A stretch of DNA of 64,000 bases from Azolla pinnata (GCA_037176905.1 JBBBWG010021445.1:1-64000), one strand, 5' to 3'. Counted from the stretch's first letter, positions 35,902 to 49,559 are shown. Numbers and translations: made by a program. The notes: generated from the letters alone by a model not told the origin.

Positions 35902-36622
35902 ATGCATGTGCATGTGGATGTGCGTGTGCATGTGGATGTGCATGTGGATGTGCATGTGCATGTGCATGTAAAATGTGATGTGGATGTGGGGGTGGGTGTG
36001 CATGTGCATGTGCATGTGCATGTGGCTGTGGGTGTGGATGTGCATGTACATGTGCATGTGGGTGTGGATGTGCATGTGCATGTGGGTGTGGGTGTGGATG
36101 TGCATGTGCATGTGGGTGTGGGTGTGGATGTGCATGTGCATGTAAACTTTGATGTGGATGTGGGTGTGCATGTGCATGTGCATGTGCATGTAAAATTTGA
36201 TGTGGATGTGGATGTGCATGTGCATGTGCATGTAAAATTTGATGTCGATGTGGATGTGCATGTAAAATTTGATGTGGATGTGCATGTGCATGTAAAATTT
36301 GATGTCGATGTGGATGTGCATGTAAAATTTGATGTGGATGTGCATGTGCATGTGCATGTAATTTTAATGTCGATGTGCATGTAAAATTTGATGTGGATGT
36401 GCATGTGCATGTGCATGTAATTTTAATGTCGATGTGCATGTAAAATTTGATGTGGATGTGCATGTGCATGTGCATGTACATGTAAAATTTGATGTGGATG
36501 TGGATGTGCATGTAAAATTTGATGTGGATGTGGATGTCCATGTAAAAGTTGATGTGGATGTGGGTGTGGGTGTGCATGTGCATGTGCATGTGGGTGTGGA
36601 TGTGACATGGACATGGACATGC
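35902..36622. repeat. Hexanucleotide satellite (ATGTGC/ATGTGG)n with higher-order units
   Basis: About 720 bp built from ATGTGC, ATGTGG and GGTGTG hexamers, broken by TAAAATTTGATG and TAATTTTAATGTCG inserts. From about 36180 to 36540 these recur as larger units. Because the period is six, several frames on both strands stay open (HMHMHI-, HVHVDV- and CTCTCT-like); these are not genes. The alternating purine-pyrimidine pattern can adopt Z-DNA. Confidence 0.95.
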
Positions 36623-36639
36623 ATGTCCATGCTCCATTA

Positions 36640-38732
36640 CGCATCATCGGGTTCGCGTTTATAGCCTGGCTTAAGGAAATCGGGTTTAGCTCTGCTCCAG
36701 TTGGGTTTCGGTTTCAGTTCTGGTTCGCTTTGGGAGGCCGGTAGTTCAGTTCGATTTGGGAGGTTTATTTGTCCGGATCGGTTCGGTTTTAGCTCGACAT
36801 TGGTAGAATTGTTGATGTTCGATTATTGGAACCATTCAGTTCGATTCGGATCGGTTTTCAAACTCTTCAGAAACGGTTCTGTTTGATCGATTCTTATTTC
36901 TACCAGACCGATCCGGCTCAGCTTGACGCTTTTAAAGCAATGGTTTGGCCCTAGCTCATCCTTTTATGGTTTAGGTTCAGCTCGGCTTGATTCGACCGCA
37001 GTGTGTGTGGCAAAATCGACAATCCATACAGCAAAAAGACTCTTCAAAGTGCTAGAAACAACCCTCACAAGTAACGCCGCTCTATGGCCATTACCAAATT
37101 TCATCCTACCATCCAATATTTATTAAGCAATGCAGATTCATCATGCGATTCGAATCGAATGCTTTCATCAAACATTTCAAACTCCGCATCTTTCGTGACA
37201 AAAATTCGTCCCAAAACTGGATATTACACCACGCAGATTCTCGCCGCAATTTGAGCCGAATGTTTTCGTCAAAACTCGGAGATTGGTTTCTCATGCATAC
37301 GATCGGTATCTCATCCAAGAACCCCCTGCACAGATTTTTCTAGCTCAACCACATACACACATGCATAAATTCTTATTACGCAAAATATACAGCGTTTTTT
37401 CAACCAATGGTTTGCTGAAGCTGTAGTAGATTCAATATTTGAAACTTGTTACATTCAGAGGCTCAAGTGATCACATAAGGAAAGCTGGAAATTCACTAAA
37501 TATACAGTTGTTAAAAATGATCTTCTTCTGAATTGAACTCCACATGTCCAGGAAGGAATACGCGGAGCCTACAATTGCAGCACAACAGGTAGACCAGTTA
37601 AAACCTGTGATCATAGAAATTTCTGAAACATACATGAAACTTTAACCAGAAAAATCGGCGCACACACAACCAGTCACACTGCAAAGATGAGATGGTTTTT
37701 TGGCCCCACTTTTGGGGATAAATTTAAGCCATTGTTGGAACATTTGGAAAGATGCACATTCCTTGATTGGGAGATTGCTTTCTTGTTTACTAGAATATAT
37801 ATATGGGAGAGTTTTTTTTTGAAATGTAATGCATAAAGAGTGTAGACAGTTGTGCTCAAGCAAGAAGAGAATGGTGATGATGCATGCCAAAACAAATAAG
37901 AATTCATGGCAGGAGAAGTAGCACAACCCTTCTATTTTTGGTTATCCCTGAACCACATTCTATGATTGGGAGATCCCCATCTCAATCTACCAGAATAATA
38001 TGTTGATTATATAGCAGCAGCCTCTCCAAAGTTACCAGTTAAACACATTTTAACGGGCAAAGAGTGCATCGCAATAGGTAAAGTGTGTGGACAGTAATCA
38101 ACAAAGAAAAATAAGATTTCACAGGAGGATTAGCAAAAGTCCCATGATCTCGATGTACCTAAACCTCTGTCATCTTCTACACAACTCTTCATCTTGCACA
38201 CGGTTACATAAATCTATCAGCTCTCACAAGCTTCTGCAAAGAAACAATACTTTCAAAGAGCTTCTATGGAAGCAACAAGGCAAACGGGCCCCTCATCATT
38301 GACCTACCAACAGAAAAAAGGTAGAGAGCTCTACTAAATGACTATACCTAAATCAACAAACCTCCACTCATAAATCAAGTCCGACCTAAACTTGTTCCTT
38401 TCTTCCATGGAAGGCATACGAAGTAAAGCAGAGAAGAGTTAAATCGTAACATTTATGCTTTGAGGATTGGTACCAGGTACCATAATTCTATACAAACTTG
38501 CATCACCTACAGAGACAAACTGAAGTAAACAAAAACTGTAGCTTTAAGAACGTACCTGTTGCACCTATCAAACAATGTCCAGACATCAGATTCATTCTCA
38601 GATTCATTCATCAGACTTACTGCATCATTGATCCTCATTTGGGAAATCCTGAAAATGCAAGTAAGCATCGGCACACCTATCCATACAATCCAGAAAATGA
38701 ATATGGATTCCAATAAACTAATAAGGATCGCT
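36640..38732. other. Intergenic stretch, no supported gene
   Basis: 36660-36990 is rich in GGTTCGGTTT/AGTTCGATT-like short motifs. A weak repeat (GATTGGGAGAT, then (T)CTAC(C/T)AGAAT) occurs near 37770 and 37965. The last few hundred bases may hold the 3' UTR or an alternative 3' exon of the upstream minus-strand gene. Confidence 0.5.
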
Positions 38733-41700
38733 TCATACCTTGAATAACAGGTCGTGACAGAGTGCATCCCAAGGAAGAGAGAGGGACATCAAACAACAAC
38801 GAAGTGGTAGCGCTTCTGTATCACTTTTAACACCCGTAGATGCAACATATGTTGCCACCAAAGATGCTGCAACGGCTGCTTTGCGCATCATTGATCCAAA
38901 CCTTGCCACTCCCTTTCCCTTCCCTGAAGAAGCAATGTCTGGCATCTGCTGGGCAGTTTGATCTGACAAAATTACATCTTTTTTATAAGACCTGGAAATT
39001 TTCATTTCTGAACTAATATTATTTAAAGGCATAACATGAAGTAATGTAGGTGCAACATGTGCAAGAAAAACAGAATTTGATGATGTTATTCTGCACAGAC
39101 CTGAGTAACCTACGAAACCCTACCTGCTAATCATCAGCTAATAGAAAAGAGGATAACATAACAATATAAGTGTCTTCATTAGGTCATTTGCCCACATAAC
39201 ATTCATAATTGGTCACATGTCCAGATAGAGATATTTAGTTTCCAACATTACCAGGGGTTCAAAACATCATTTCATTCTTCAGACATTCAACAGCTTTACA
39301 TTCTTCCTCAAAAGTGATCATGCTAACCTGGAAGCCCAGAAACAGACACTTCAAGTTCACCACGTCCACCAGGACCATGCATAATTAAACGTTCTGAACG
39401 AGCAGAAGATGATCCCATCAGCAGAAAACTGCCAAATTTTAGCCTTCCTCCTGAGTGCACATGTCAAAATTGAAAGGTTAAACAGCAGTCGCTTACATTT
39501 TACACCTATAAGAGTGCCACCAAATTTTAAAACTGATGTTACGTTCTTGCTTTACAGTGCATTAATAATTTAGTTAACATACCCTCAAAAGCAGACCGTA
39601 CCATATCATATCCAACAAAACCAGAGAATAATGTCAGCTGAAAAACAATATCAAATGACTCAAACTTAGACAAATATTAACGTTAAAATCAACAAACAAA
39701 TAATTGAACAAGGCAAAGCCAAGTAAATATGAATCACTACAGCTCTAATTCCTATCATGCGCAAGTTTAGACATGACGGAGCTACAGTGACATGTATATT
39801 ATTAAATCTATTATATGGATTGAAGTTTGGCAACTAGCTTCTCATCAACATCGAACACCACAGCTACGAATCTGCAAGTACAAAAACACTCTAACCCTGC
39901 TCAATTCACATAGAACATCACTTCTCATCATGAATCTTTATAAGTATAAACCACACTTGCGGTGCATGTTTTTGGTTGTGACACATGTTACATATCGTTG
40001 AACCATGTTTTTGAGTCCTGATACATCTGCTTATCGTTGTTTAAATTCTACATGGTTTACAAATGTCCATGCTCTTCACATATCCATATAAATATATATA
40101 TACTTCTTCTAGATAGACTTGGAATTTAACTGCTATCTTCAGCAATTTGAAACTCCTAGACACTACAGGCACTTTGTGATAGTGTCCATGACCTGGGGTT
40201 CTTTCCCAAAGAACATGATATTTGTAAGAAAAAATATTTGATGCAGATATTACATGATAATGCAATGAATGAACCTAATTTACTCTTAAAAAAGTTGGTT
40301 TTACAAAAGCATCTAGTAGTAACTGAATACGGTTACTTTTGGCACCTGTGGGGCTTTGCTGTTGTGAGGCATCCCGAGCAAATAATTTTCTGGACTTATT
40401 CGTTTCTTATCTTGCTTTTCTGAATTGTCAACAGAAAATGCAGCTCCACCGTTCGCATTTAAAAACACACAATAGCAATGATCTGGCTCTGCCAATATCT
40501 ATTTTAAAAAGAAAAAGTTGTTATAAATTGCACAACAGACCAAGTCATTACGAGAAATTACTAGCAATAAAATCACGCATCAACATCAAATTTAATAGTT
40601 ACAGCTTACTTCTCATCAATGCTTCAAGCATCAGATTTAGGGCTCAGGAATCTGTCTCAACCTTCAGACTATCAGATTGCTTTCTTTGAATCTGTTAGGA
40701 TACCTAGCTAAAGCGTATCGTTTATAAAAAGAGATCAAAGATATAAATCTCATGTGTCTACATCTGCACAGAATATGCAAATTTGCACATATCAGAATGT
40801 GGTGCGATTTTTAAGTTCCTTGTTCTCTAGATCAAAATATGCTCTATCCCTTTTTCTGTGATTTGTTTTTTAGATATATGGTGCTCTGTTGATACCCTAC
40901 AAGTAGCACAAGATTACCGTAAATAGCATGCAGATTACAATGAAAAATGGATCTAATGCGGAATTACCACATTATAAGAGAAATGGAACGTACCACTTCC
41001 TCAAATGTGTCATCATAATCATCAACCATAAAGCATATATCTGGATAAGCTGGTACAGTCTCAAAGCCCTGGAAAATAAATATATTTATTGATTAGTGTT
41101 AAAAGTACAAATAAAGCTCCAATGCAAGAAAAATCTTCTGACAGCAACATAAAATAAAGTATTACTTTTGAAATGATACCTTTGACATATCTGTGTGGAA
41201 GTTCACCCTGCTTGGTGAAGCATATACTGTCTTCGAGACCTAAATTGTAAGACCATGCTTAAATGAAATATTCACAGAAAAGTTGAATAAAGAAACAAGA
41301 ACAAAAAATATAACTGATGACATTGTAGCATACAAGTAAGCACAAATATTTATGTTGACCAGATATTCATTTGGCTTGTATCGACACTGTAGTGTGATTA
41401 ATATTGACCAAAAATATAATGGGGAAATTTCTTTACATGCATGAGTGTAATTCTGCATTACAAGAGACGTTTGTCCCCAACACAGTATACTTTGGCGACA
41501 ACATCAACTCGATGCTAAGGTGTCCACAATCCTACAATCGGAATGCTCAATACATGAATCACCACTCTGAGTTCCAGTTGCCGCGGCAGGAACTCTGAAT
41601 AGATATGCTGGGAAAACAGATATTTCACTGCAACTCGTACTACACTACCTAAATGAAGAGTCCTTAAGTTAAGGTTTTAGTATCCAATTTTCATAGGGTA

Positions 41701-42967
41701 ATACTTGTGAAATGGATAAGTTAAAAGCCCAAGCATACATAGCCTAAAATAGAACAAACAAAAACAATGATGGCAAGTTCAAAACCTGCTCACTTGGTAT
41801 AGTGGTCCAATCTGTGGATTGCCACTCCTATTTCGATTCTGCAACGCTTCACGCCTTCTCAGACATACAATAAATATTCTTAGTGAATCAGAAAAGGCAT
41901 AGGCAAATCATTTACAAATAATGAAAATACACCTGCAGATTGCCACTGTCAATGTATAGGATGTGTGAGCTATCATATTGAGATACAAGGAGCGTCGCCA
42001 GTCCACTTCGTTTGCACTGTCACCAATCACTTTTTCAAGCTGTGCAAGAAGTACACTATTATGATCTTCAGTCTTAACTTTCATAAACAACACGAGGTTT
42101 GTGCAATCAAATGAACGTGAGTCAAAGAATGGTACTTGGCAAACAACTCTAGAGCTTTAAATTACCCATCTAAAAGATCCATAAAACTAAAACGTCTCAA
42201 ATATATGCGAGTGCCTGTGTATGTGTTTATGAGTGATAATTATATCAATTTCCTACATTTAGCCAATTGGACTTTTCCAAATAACAAGCTTGCCTAGAAT
42301 AGAATTTCCATATTTGGATAGATTTGATCTAAACAATTTCGGCATACATAGTGCAAATAGGATGTGTATTCAAACGGTCATTGCAAAGATCTACCATATA
42401 TTGAAACAAGTTAAAATTTTTCTAGGAATTGAGAAAACATACATGTGATGCCCATCTCCGGACAAAGTAAGGTTGCATATTCTGATCACTGGAATGATCA
42501 ACCTACGTACAAAATACGAACATTATAGTTTTCTGACCAATTATTTACAGGCAAGACGAGGAGAGGATAAATTCATATGATACCTCATTCCGGACAAAGA
42601 AAACCAGATCATCACCTTGAGTGCCCTTAAGATCACTCATCCCTCTAACAAAAAACATGTCCACCAATTCCCTCCAGAATCGCATGTCCAACTCATTCTC
42701 TTCTCCATTGTTAGCTCCACCACTGACAAGACGGGTCTTCAAAAAACTTGAATGCTTTCTTACTATACTAAGTAATTCATCTCTGGAAAATACAAATACA
42801 AAAGAAACTTTTCTAAGAGCATGACCTTTAAGTGTACACAAAATGTATGCTTGGAATTTCAATACAAAACAAAAACACTGAGAAAGTGGAACTTTCCGTG
42901 AAGGTGTTTCATTTAAGAAGGTCCTTGAAGATGATTCCTGATGCTCATCATTCACTGTTTCTTCCAT
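38733..42967 (-). CDS. KIAA0930-like (DUF2045) conserved eukaryotic protein
   Basis: Eleven coding exons in frame (minus): 42879-42967, 42584-42782, 42443-42502, 41933-42039, 41794-41857, 41180-41239, 40994-41068, 40346-40498, 39583-39637, 39328-39450 and 38733-38962, giving 404 residues. A 39007 acceptor for the last exon would add 15 residues. Signature blocks: MRFWRELVDMFFVRG, DDLVFFVRNE, PYFVRRWASH, DWRRSLYLNMIAHTSYTLTV, YPDICFMVDDYDDTFEEV, GRLKFGSFLLMG, MHGPGGRGELEVSVSGLP. These match my memory of human KIAA0930 and its homologues (FWR..DMFFV, YFVRRW, SLYLNL..SYTLTV). The family has no firmly known function. A 5' UTR exon probably ends at 43633, with an intron to 43007. A different 3' end is possible (see findings). 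Confidence 0.85.
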
Positions 42968-43007
42968 CTCAATAGGCCCGTATTTGTGTCATTACACAAG
43001 GAACCAC

Positions 43008-45031
43008 CTGGAAAGTGGATAAAATCCAGGAAACATTATATATAGATCAAGGTTTATCTTCAATACTTAATACATTTTAAAAATTAGATGTAAAACATTG
43101 CACATAAATGAATCTAATTTTTAAAATGTATTTTGTTAGTTGATGCCAATATAGCAGAAGGCTACATAAATTTAACCCAAAATAAAGACATCGGCAAAAA
43201 GTTGATGTAAATCTGTCTCCATTCTTGTGACAAATACCAGTGATCCCAAGACTTCATATTTCATGTTTTTTTATGTTTTCATGGCAGCCTGTATCATTTA
43301 CACCATGCTGGCAAAAGTTCATGTCAGTTCATGTCGGATTTCGAGCAGATAGATAAATGAATGCATGCATGTATGTACGTATGCAAGCGTGTGTATGGGA
43401 TTATAAGATCACTTCACTCTATAAAAATACCACGCATCGCAGCAGATCTTTGCAAATGCAACGACAAGACGTTTTTTTTTCTCTGTTTCATATTTAAAGC
43501 AAACGCATAAAGCCCTGTCTGAATTTGAATCTTGATGGGATGTGTGTTTCCATTGCTTTCTCTTTTGCAACGAATTTCCCGCAAAATTGAACAAAATTGG
43601 AACTAAAAATCCCAGCAGAGTGACATACATACCCGCAGCAAACCGTGAAAGCGAGGAGCTGTCGGGACAACGCTTACAGATCTGTTGTCCCAAGTAGAGA
43701 GGAGCAGAGCAGTCCACTGCAAAGTCCGGTCAAGGCAAATCATACAAGAAAGAAATGCTCTGAAATGTTTACATAGAAAAAAAAAAGGTAAGGAGAGATC
43801 TGAGAGTAAAAGTGGTGCTGTGTTCAAATCCCGCACACGGCATCTAAATATGAGATACTTAAACAGCTTCAAAGCTCGATCTCCCGACTTCAGCACTAAC
43901 ATTAAAAGTTTTGTTATAGATCGATCGGCCGATCGTTAGTGATTAATCAAACGAATGTTAGTTGTCGGTCCGCTGATCAAGAGTCCTATTGTATTAGGTA
44001 CTAAATTCATGGTCCGAAATATTTGCACCCTCATGAGTGAGAGCTGAAGTTAAAATGTGCACGCTTTCAGCCTTATTTTTTGCCTTGAGCCTTCTAGTGA
44101 GTATGGGAAGACAATTTTTATTGTTTTTACATGGATCATTACTTGAGACACAAATTGGTAAGTAAGACTCTTTTTCTTATAACGAGATTTTGTTGAGGGT
44201 ACGGTAGGAGATGAAGTATATATAACATTGAACGGATCCTAATATATATATCTCAAGAAACACATGTTGTTCTAGCAATTGCCATATCTGAATTGTAGTT
44301 GCCAAATTTTAGTTGTTTAGTAGATGAGGGATAGCAAGACATGTTTTATGCTCAACAAGATGATCCATTAGAGATGCAAGAGTTCATAACAGAAATCACA
44401 TGCAAGAGTTCACACTTATACATTTATGGACTCAAAACGATGATTATAAACTAATCACCACTTGATTGTGTAATCCAACAGCCCATTGCCGTTTGGTGCA
44501 AATGAGTCATCTTTCGGCCTCAGATGGCATTACCATTTCATTTGGTTCACAAATAGGAAATCACAAATAGGATATCACAAATAGGATACAAGATATAATC
44601 GATCATCAACAATGTGAAATGCAAGCTCACATTTGGTTCTGCATGACCATCATGTTGAGTTTTATACACACTGATTATTTGGACAATTTTCAGTATTATA
44701 ACAACAATGAAAAAACAGGAACATTCACAACAGTTAAATTAAAAGAAAAATTCTCCTTCTTGAGAATTCTCAGTAGGTACACATGAGAAAGCTGGATTCA
44801 GAGATGGCTGGAGCATTTTTACCAATGCTATATTAGGTAATTTCATCCAAAGTTTCATTCATGTTACGATACGAAAGAGAAAAACCTGTTCAAAAACCTA
44901 ATAAGGCACAAACATTCTTCTCTATAAAACAGAGGCAGAGAGAGCCCCAGTATGTATACTCCGCTCACTTTTCCACCCATGATTTAGCCAGACAGTTTTC
45001 AAAAATATAACCATTTTGTTATCCCTATATT
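43008..45031. other. Leader intron and intergenic spacer
   Basis: 43008-43632 reads as a 5' UTR intron of the KIAA0930-like gene (donor GCGG|GTATGT, acceptor CTTTCCAG). Beyond about 43720 the sequence is AT-rich with no gene. A 15-16-bp repeat (AAATCACAAATAGGA type) occurs three times at about 44546-44590. The part next to 45031 is the FKBP 3' UTR. Confidence 0.55.
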
Positions 45032-48000
45032 TCACGAGCTTGGTGCTGCAACTTCTCCGTTCTTCTCCACATCCATTGCCTCCGGCTCGGCTTTCTGCAG
45101 ACAGTGGAAATCATATCCAATTTGCTTGCTTATGCATGTGCAATTCCCATATTTCAATAACATTTCCCTACCTCTTTGGGTTCCAAGGCTTCCAGCTTGC
45201 TTAATCTTGCAAACATATTACCATACAATTTCTTCTCTTTCTTGTTGTATTCGATCTGCCTCTGCTTCAAGGTTTTGTACTCCAACTTGACATCTCTGGA
45301 GAAACCACATAGAATAAAACATTATATTGTAAAGGAAGAGTACTTCTGAACCATGCCAATAACTGATATTGAAATATTTGTTAGATACCTAAAATATTTT
45401 GCTTGAATGTATAAAGCATATAGAAGAATGTGTAGAATAGGTTTTGAAATTGCAGATTTCAGAGATTTTAAAAAAAAATCGAAAAAAAGAACACAAAAGA
45501 TGGAAGATGACTTCACAAAAACTACTTGAATGAATGAAGTACCTATTGGTAGGATCAATCTCCAATGCCTTCTTAATATCAAGTTCAGCAAGATCCAAGT
45601 CTGCTGTTTCAATGTAAGCTTGAGCTCTTCTGTACAAGGCTTTCACATTCTGTGACTCAAGCTCCAAAACCTGTCGAGATGATCAATCAATGGTAAATGT
45701 ACAGCTTCTGCTGAAACATAAAAACAATGAGAGAGAAAAATATCACCACAACACTTGCTAAGATCCATTCTGATCAATCTCATACCAACAGTCTAAGCTT
45801 CAAGGTTTAGCATTTGGAGGGTGGATTACCTTTGTGGACAATTTGGCCGCCTCCTTGAAATCCTTCAGTTTGAGTTTGCACGCTGCACTGTTGAGATAGC
45901 ATGAAAGCTTCAGAACCTTGGCCTGCTTCTTCTGCTCTTCTGAGAATGAGCTATCATATTCTATGTATTTAATAGCCTGCCAAAAACACCCACTCAATCA
46001 AAATACTTTCCACAGAACCTTCTCAACATACACTTCATCCATGACTATTGACTGATGATAAGCACCTTGTCATATTTCTTTGCAGCCCTGGCATATTTCC
46101 CAGCTTTGAATAGAGCATTGCCATCCTCCTTCTTCTTACCTGCACTTTCTATCTTCTCTGGAGTCTCCATGTCCCACGACTCTTTCTCCTGAATGGAGGA
46201 CAGCAACATAAAGAAGAACACTATAAACTCAGAAACACATACAATACATCCACAGATTCGTCCACATACATTTGGCATGCATAAAACGCATACATTTTCA
46301 CAAACAATAACGTTACAAATACACCTACAAATACCCCTCATACACTACTACACAACAATTTAGGTTTGTAATAATACCCCATATCAAATTCAAGAATATT
46401 ACACTAAACAGAAACATAAAAAATACGTCTACAAACTCCATATTATTACTGAACACACCCAATATATGTTTAAAAACGTAAAGAAGGCTCGCACATTATC
46501 AATAACCCTAGTTAATACATTTGTGCACAGAGTATGGTCGTGCAGAACATACTCTACAAGCTCACCTTCTGGAACTCTACAAGCTCTAATTCATATGTTA
46601 AGGTAGAATTTGGCGGCACAACAGCAAGGGATCGTTTAGTCTCAACATCACCGAAGGCATACTCTGGTGAGATGGTTATAAGAGCAAGTTCTCCCTTGTG
46701 CATAGTAGCAACAGCCTTGTCCAGTCCCGCAATAACTTGCTCTGTAATTTTCAGAGAATATAACCAGTCAACAAACATGTTGATTATACTAAACAGTAAA
46801 ACCCAACGTGCACTTCTAAACCTTTCAACTAGCTAGCTCCACAAAATACCTTCATCTGTAACGAACTCATAAAGTTCATCACCAAAACCTTCTTTCTCAA
46901 ATATAGTTCCATCTGCAAGCTTGGCAGTATATCTCACTGCAAGAAACACCAAACTCGTTGAATTTAGAATGTTCAGCATAATAGCTCTATTAACAAAACA
47001 ACTTGGCTTAACTCAAACCTATCTACAAAAAACTACCCAAGATTTCCCCAACAAAATCTATAAAAACAGAACCCTGGAACAAGGATTCCAGTTAAGTATA
47101 ATCCCTCAAAACTTTACCCTTTGCATGCGTCCCATCATTAGGTTTCTCGTATCCCTCCCCTGCTTTGAGCACTTTCTTGATGACTTTCTTGTCATCAGTC
47201 ACAGCTTCAACAGACTTCCAAGATACTAATTCAAGTTCAATATTCAGAACTGAATCACCCGGCACAGTGTCAGTCCCAGCTTCTCCAAATCCATCTGCAT
47301 CTCAAAACACACAATATAAGCTGACCTCGTAAAAGACATTGCACGACTATACCATGACCCTTAAATTTCCCTCGGTCCACTTACATTTCGGCTGAACTGT
47401 AAGCAATACTTTCTCTCCTTTCTTCATGGTGGTAACCCCCTTGCTAATAGCAGGGCAATAATACCCTGCATATTTGGCAAAGAAGCTTACCTAAGCTTGT
47501 CACTAAAATTTCAAAATTTAAAGTAGTCACCCGCAATCAGGATAATACCATCTTTGACAACGTACTCTACACCCTCTTCAGGAGTCGAAAAGACCTTGGT
47601 TCCATTTTGTAACTTCACGGTGAATTTCACTGAAAAAGTTCATAACAATCATTAATGAAACATTTCACTGTAACACTTCTGATTGGGACAATGGCTCATG
47701 TCCGGCATCAAAGAAGGTTGTTTTACCAGTGACTTCATCATCTTGCTTTGGGTTCTGCCATTTCTCTCCCTCAGTGAGGATCTTCTTGAAGATGCCACCA
47801 TCCTTACAGATGTCCTTAATACTAGACCAGGAGATGAGCTCCACATCGAACAAGAGTGTGGCTTTGGGAGGAATGGTAGGAGGAGAACCACTGTCTCCAT
47901 AAGCAAGCTCAGGTGGAATTGTGAATAATGCTTGCTCGCCTTTCTTCATAGTGGCAATACCTTCGTCCCATCCCTTAATAACCTGACCTGCGATTTCATT

Positions 48001-49304
48001 TTACAAGAAGTAGCGATGTCACACAACACAGGGCTAACATGCACATATACAATACATAAAGACAAACACAAACTTCTTTAACTCAATACGCATAAGCACA
48101 AGCATGTAAACTTCATGAACAAAACAGAAAACACTGACCTTCGCCAAGCTTGAAGGTGAACGGATCCCCTCGATCTCGGCTGGAGTCAAACTTTGTTCCA
48201 TCAAGAAGGGTTCCAGTGTAATGCACTGAAAACAGATACAGAAAATTCAGACGAATAATTAGCAACAATAACATAATATGTAATCTGATAGCAGCCCATT
48301 ACAATAACATAAATGGAAGCAGGTATTCAGGAGTAGCACACATTACATTCTATAATACTACTATAGTATAACGTGATAAAAGAAAAAATCGAGTGTCTTC
48401 ACAAACGAAACATAACAAGAAAGACTACGTAAGACATATTTCCTCATTTTAAGCAAGATCGTAGCATATAATATGTAGACACAGGAAGTATGGATGAGAA
48501 GGCAATAGCAATACTACACAGTTGAACGAAGATACAAAACCAAGCTCTTAACAAATGAAAGCAAACAGTAATCATCTTACCACATTACTATTTATTTATG
48601 CACAGCTTCGACGCTGCCAGATCAGAAACCAATGATCCATTACACCGATAGTTTCCAGAAACCTTCCTACCTCTGAATATCCGTGTGTTACAGAGTGAGA
48701 TCTCACACTACGCACAGAAATACTAGCTCTGAACAGTGCATATGCGCAGTATTGGACAAGGTCGAAAAAAATTCACTGGGAAAAAACAGAAGTTTCGCAC
48801 ATGCACTCTTTAACGGCAGAGCTGAACAGCTGAATTTACTCATACACATTATGCACAATGCAAAAGAATGCAGAGCGACAGAATCCTCTCGATCACAGTG
48901 TGCAGAATTTGAAAAAAAAAAATAAGTATCAGCGACAAAAGCAACAACATTTTCAACAAGTGTGTAGTACACAGACAAATGTCAGACACGAAATTAGAAG
49001 GAAAGATCTCATCTTTAGCATGCTCATCACGTGAGATTGCATAGAAAATGAAAGCAATTGGATCTGAACTACGGTGATCGGTTGGCAGCTAACCTTTAAC
49101 TTCATCTCCTTTCTCAGGCGTGGCCCAGTTTTTGCCCGCTACAAGGAGCTTCTTCTTCAATCCACCGCTGCCGACAGGCCTCTCTTCTCCGACCTTCTGG
49201 GGGCCAGAGGAGGTGGCTTCGGATCCGTCGCCGAAATCTCCCATATCAAGCTCGTCGTCATCCTCCACCTGCTGGGCGTCAGGAATGTCGAGATCGTCCG
49301 CCAT
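45032..49304 (-). CDS. ROF1/ROF2-type multidomain FKBP peptidyl-prolyl isomerase
   Basis: Thirteen exons, all in frame (minus): 49094-49304, 48139-48225, 47727-47987, 47549-47629, 47385-47465, 47118-47294, 46850-46936, 46566-46741, 46066-46188, 45830-45976, 45543-45670, 45172-45295 and 45032-45094, giving 581 residues (Arabidopsis FKBP62 551, FKBP65 578). Three FKBP domains: the first (about 55-165) keeps [23 protein letters not shown] and AYG...IPP and should be active. The second (about 172-288) and third (about 290-387) are divergent. A TPR domain follows (about 400-525; [24 protein letters not shown]), which in relatives binds the HSP90 C-terminus. The tail [18 protein letters not shown] resembles the calmodulin-binding end. 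ROF proteins act with HSP90 and HSFA2 in heat tolerance. Heat-shock elements upstream fit this role. Confidence 0.96.
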
Positions 49305-49483
49305 AGCTTGTTGTACGGACAAAAGCAGAAGCTGTTAGAGGGATGGGAGCTAGGGTTCGCAGGAGCGAGACGCAGGAGCAAAATCTAGGGTTTTCGCAGA
49401 AGAAGAGCCGAATCAGAGCGCGGAACAGAGCGAGAGAGTGAAAGGGGCGAGGGATTTAAGAGCTTGCCCCATTTCTCAGCTCC

Positions 49484-49496
49484 TTCTAGAACCTTC
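49484..49496 (-). promoter_or_regulatory. Perfect three-unit heat-shock element
   Basis: TTCTAGAACCTTC equals TTC-n2-GAA-n2-TTC with correct spacing. Another GAA follows one base out of phase. It lies 180 bp upstream of the FKBP ATG, and a TTTAA-like TATA candidate (about 49455) lies between them. Confidence 0.8.
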
Positions 49497-49546
49497 CAAG
49501 AAGGCCAAAAACCTTCTCTTCTTCCATCAACACAATAAACAAAATG

Positions 49547-49559
49547 GAAGCTTCTAGAC
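49547..49559 (-). promoter_or_regulatory. Second heat-shock element
   Basis: GAAGCTTCTAGAC equals GAA-n2-TTC-n2-GAc, one mismatch in the third unit. It lies about 245 bp upstream of the FKBP ATG and 50 bp from the first element. Confidence 0.7.

Noticed and set aside
35683-36647. Long His/Met/Val-rich and Thr/Cys-rich frames on both strands
   Set aside because: These are products of a six-base satellite whose period keeps frames open.
43800-43850. A tRNA B-box-like GTTCAAATCCC
   Set aside because: No matching acceptor, D or anticodon stems could be folded around it.
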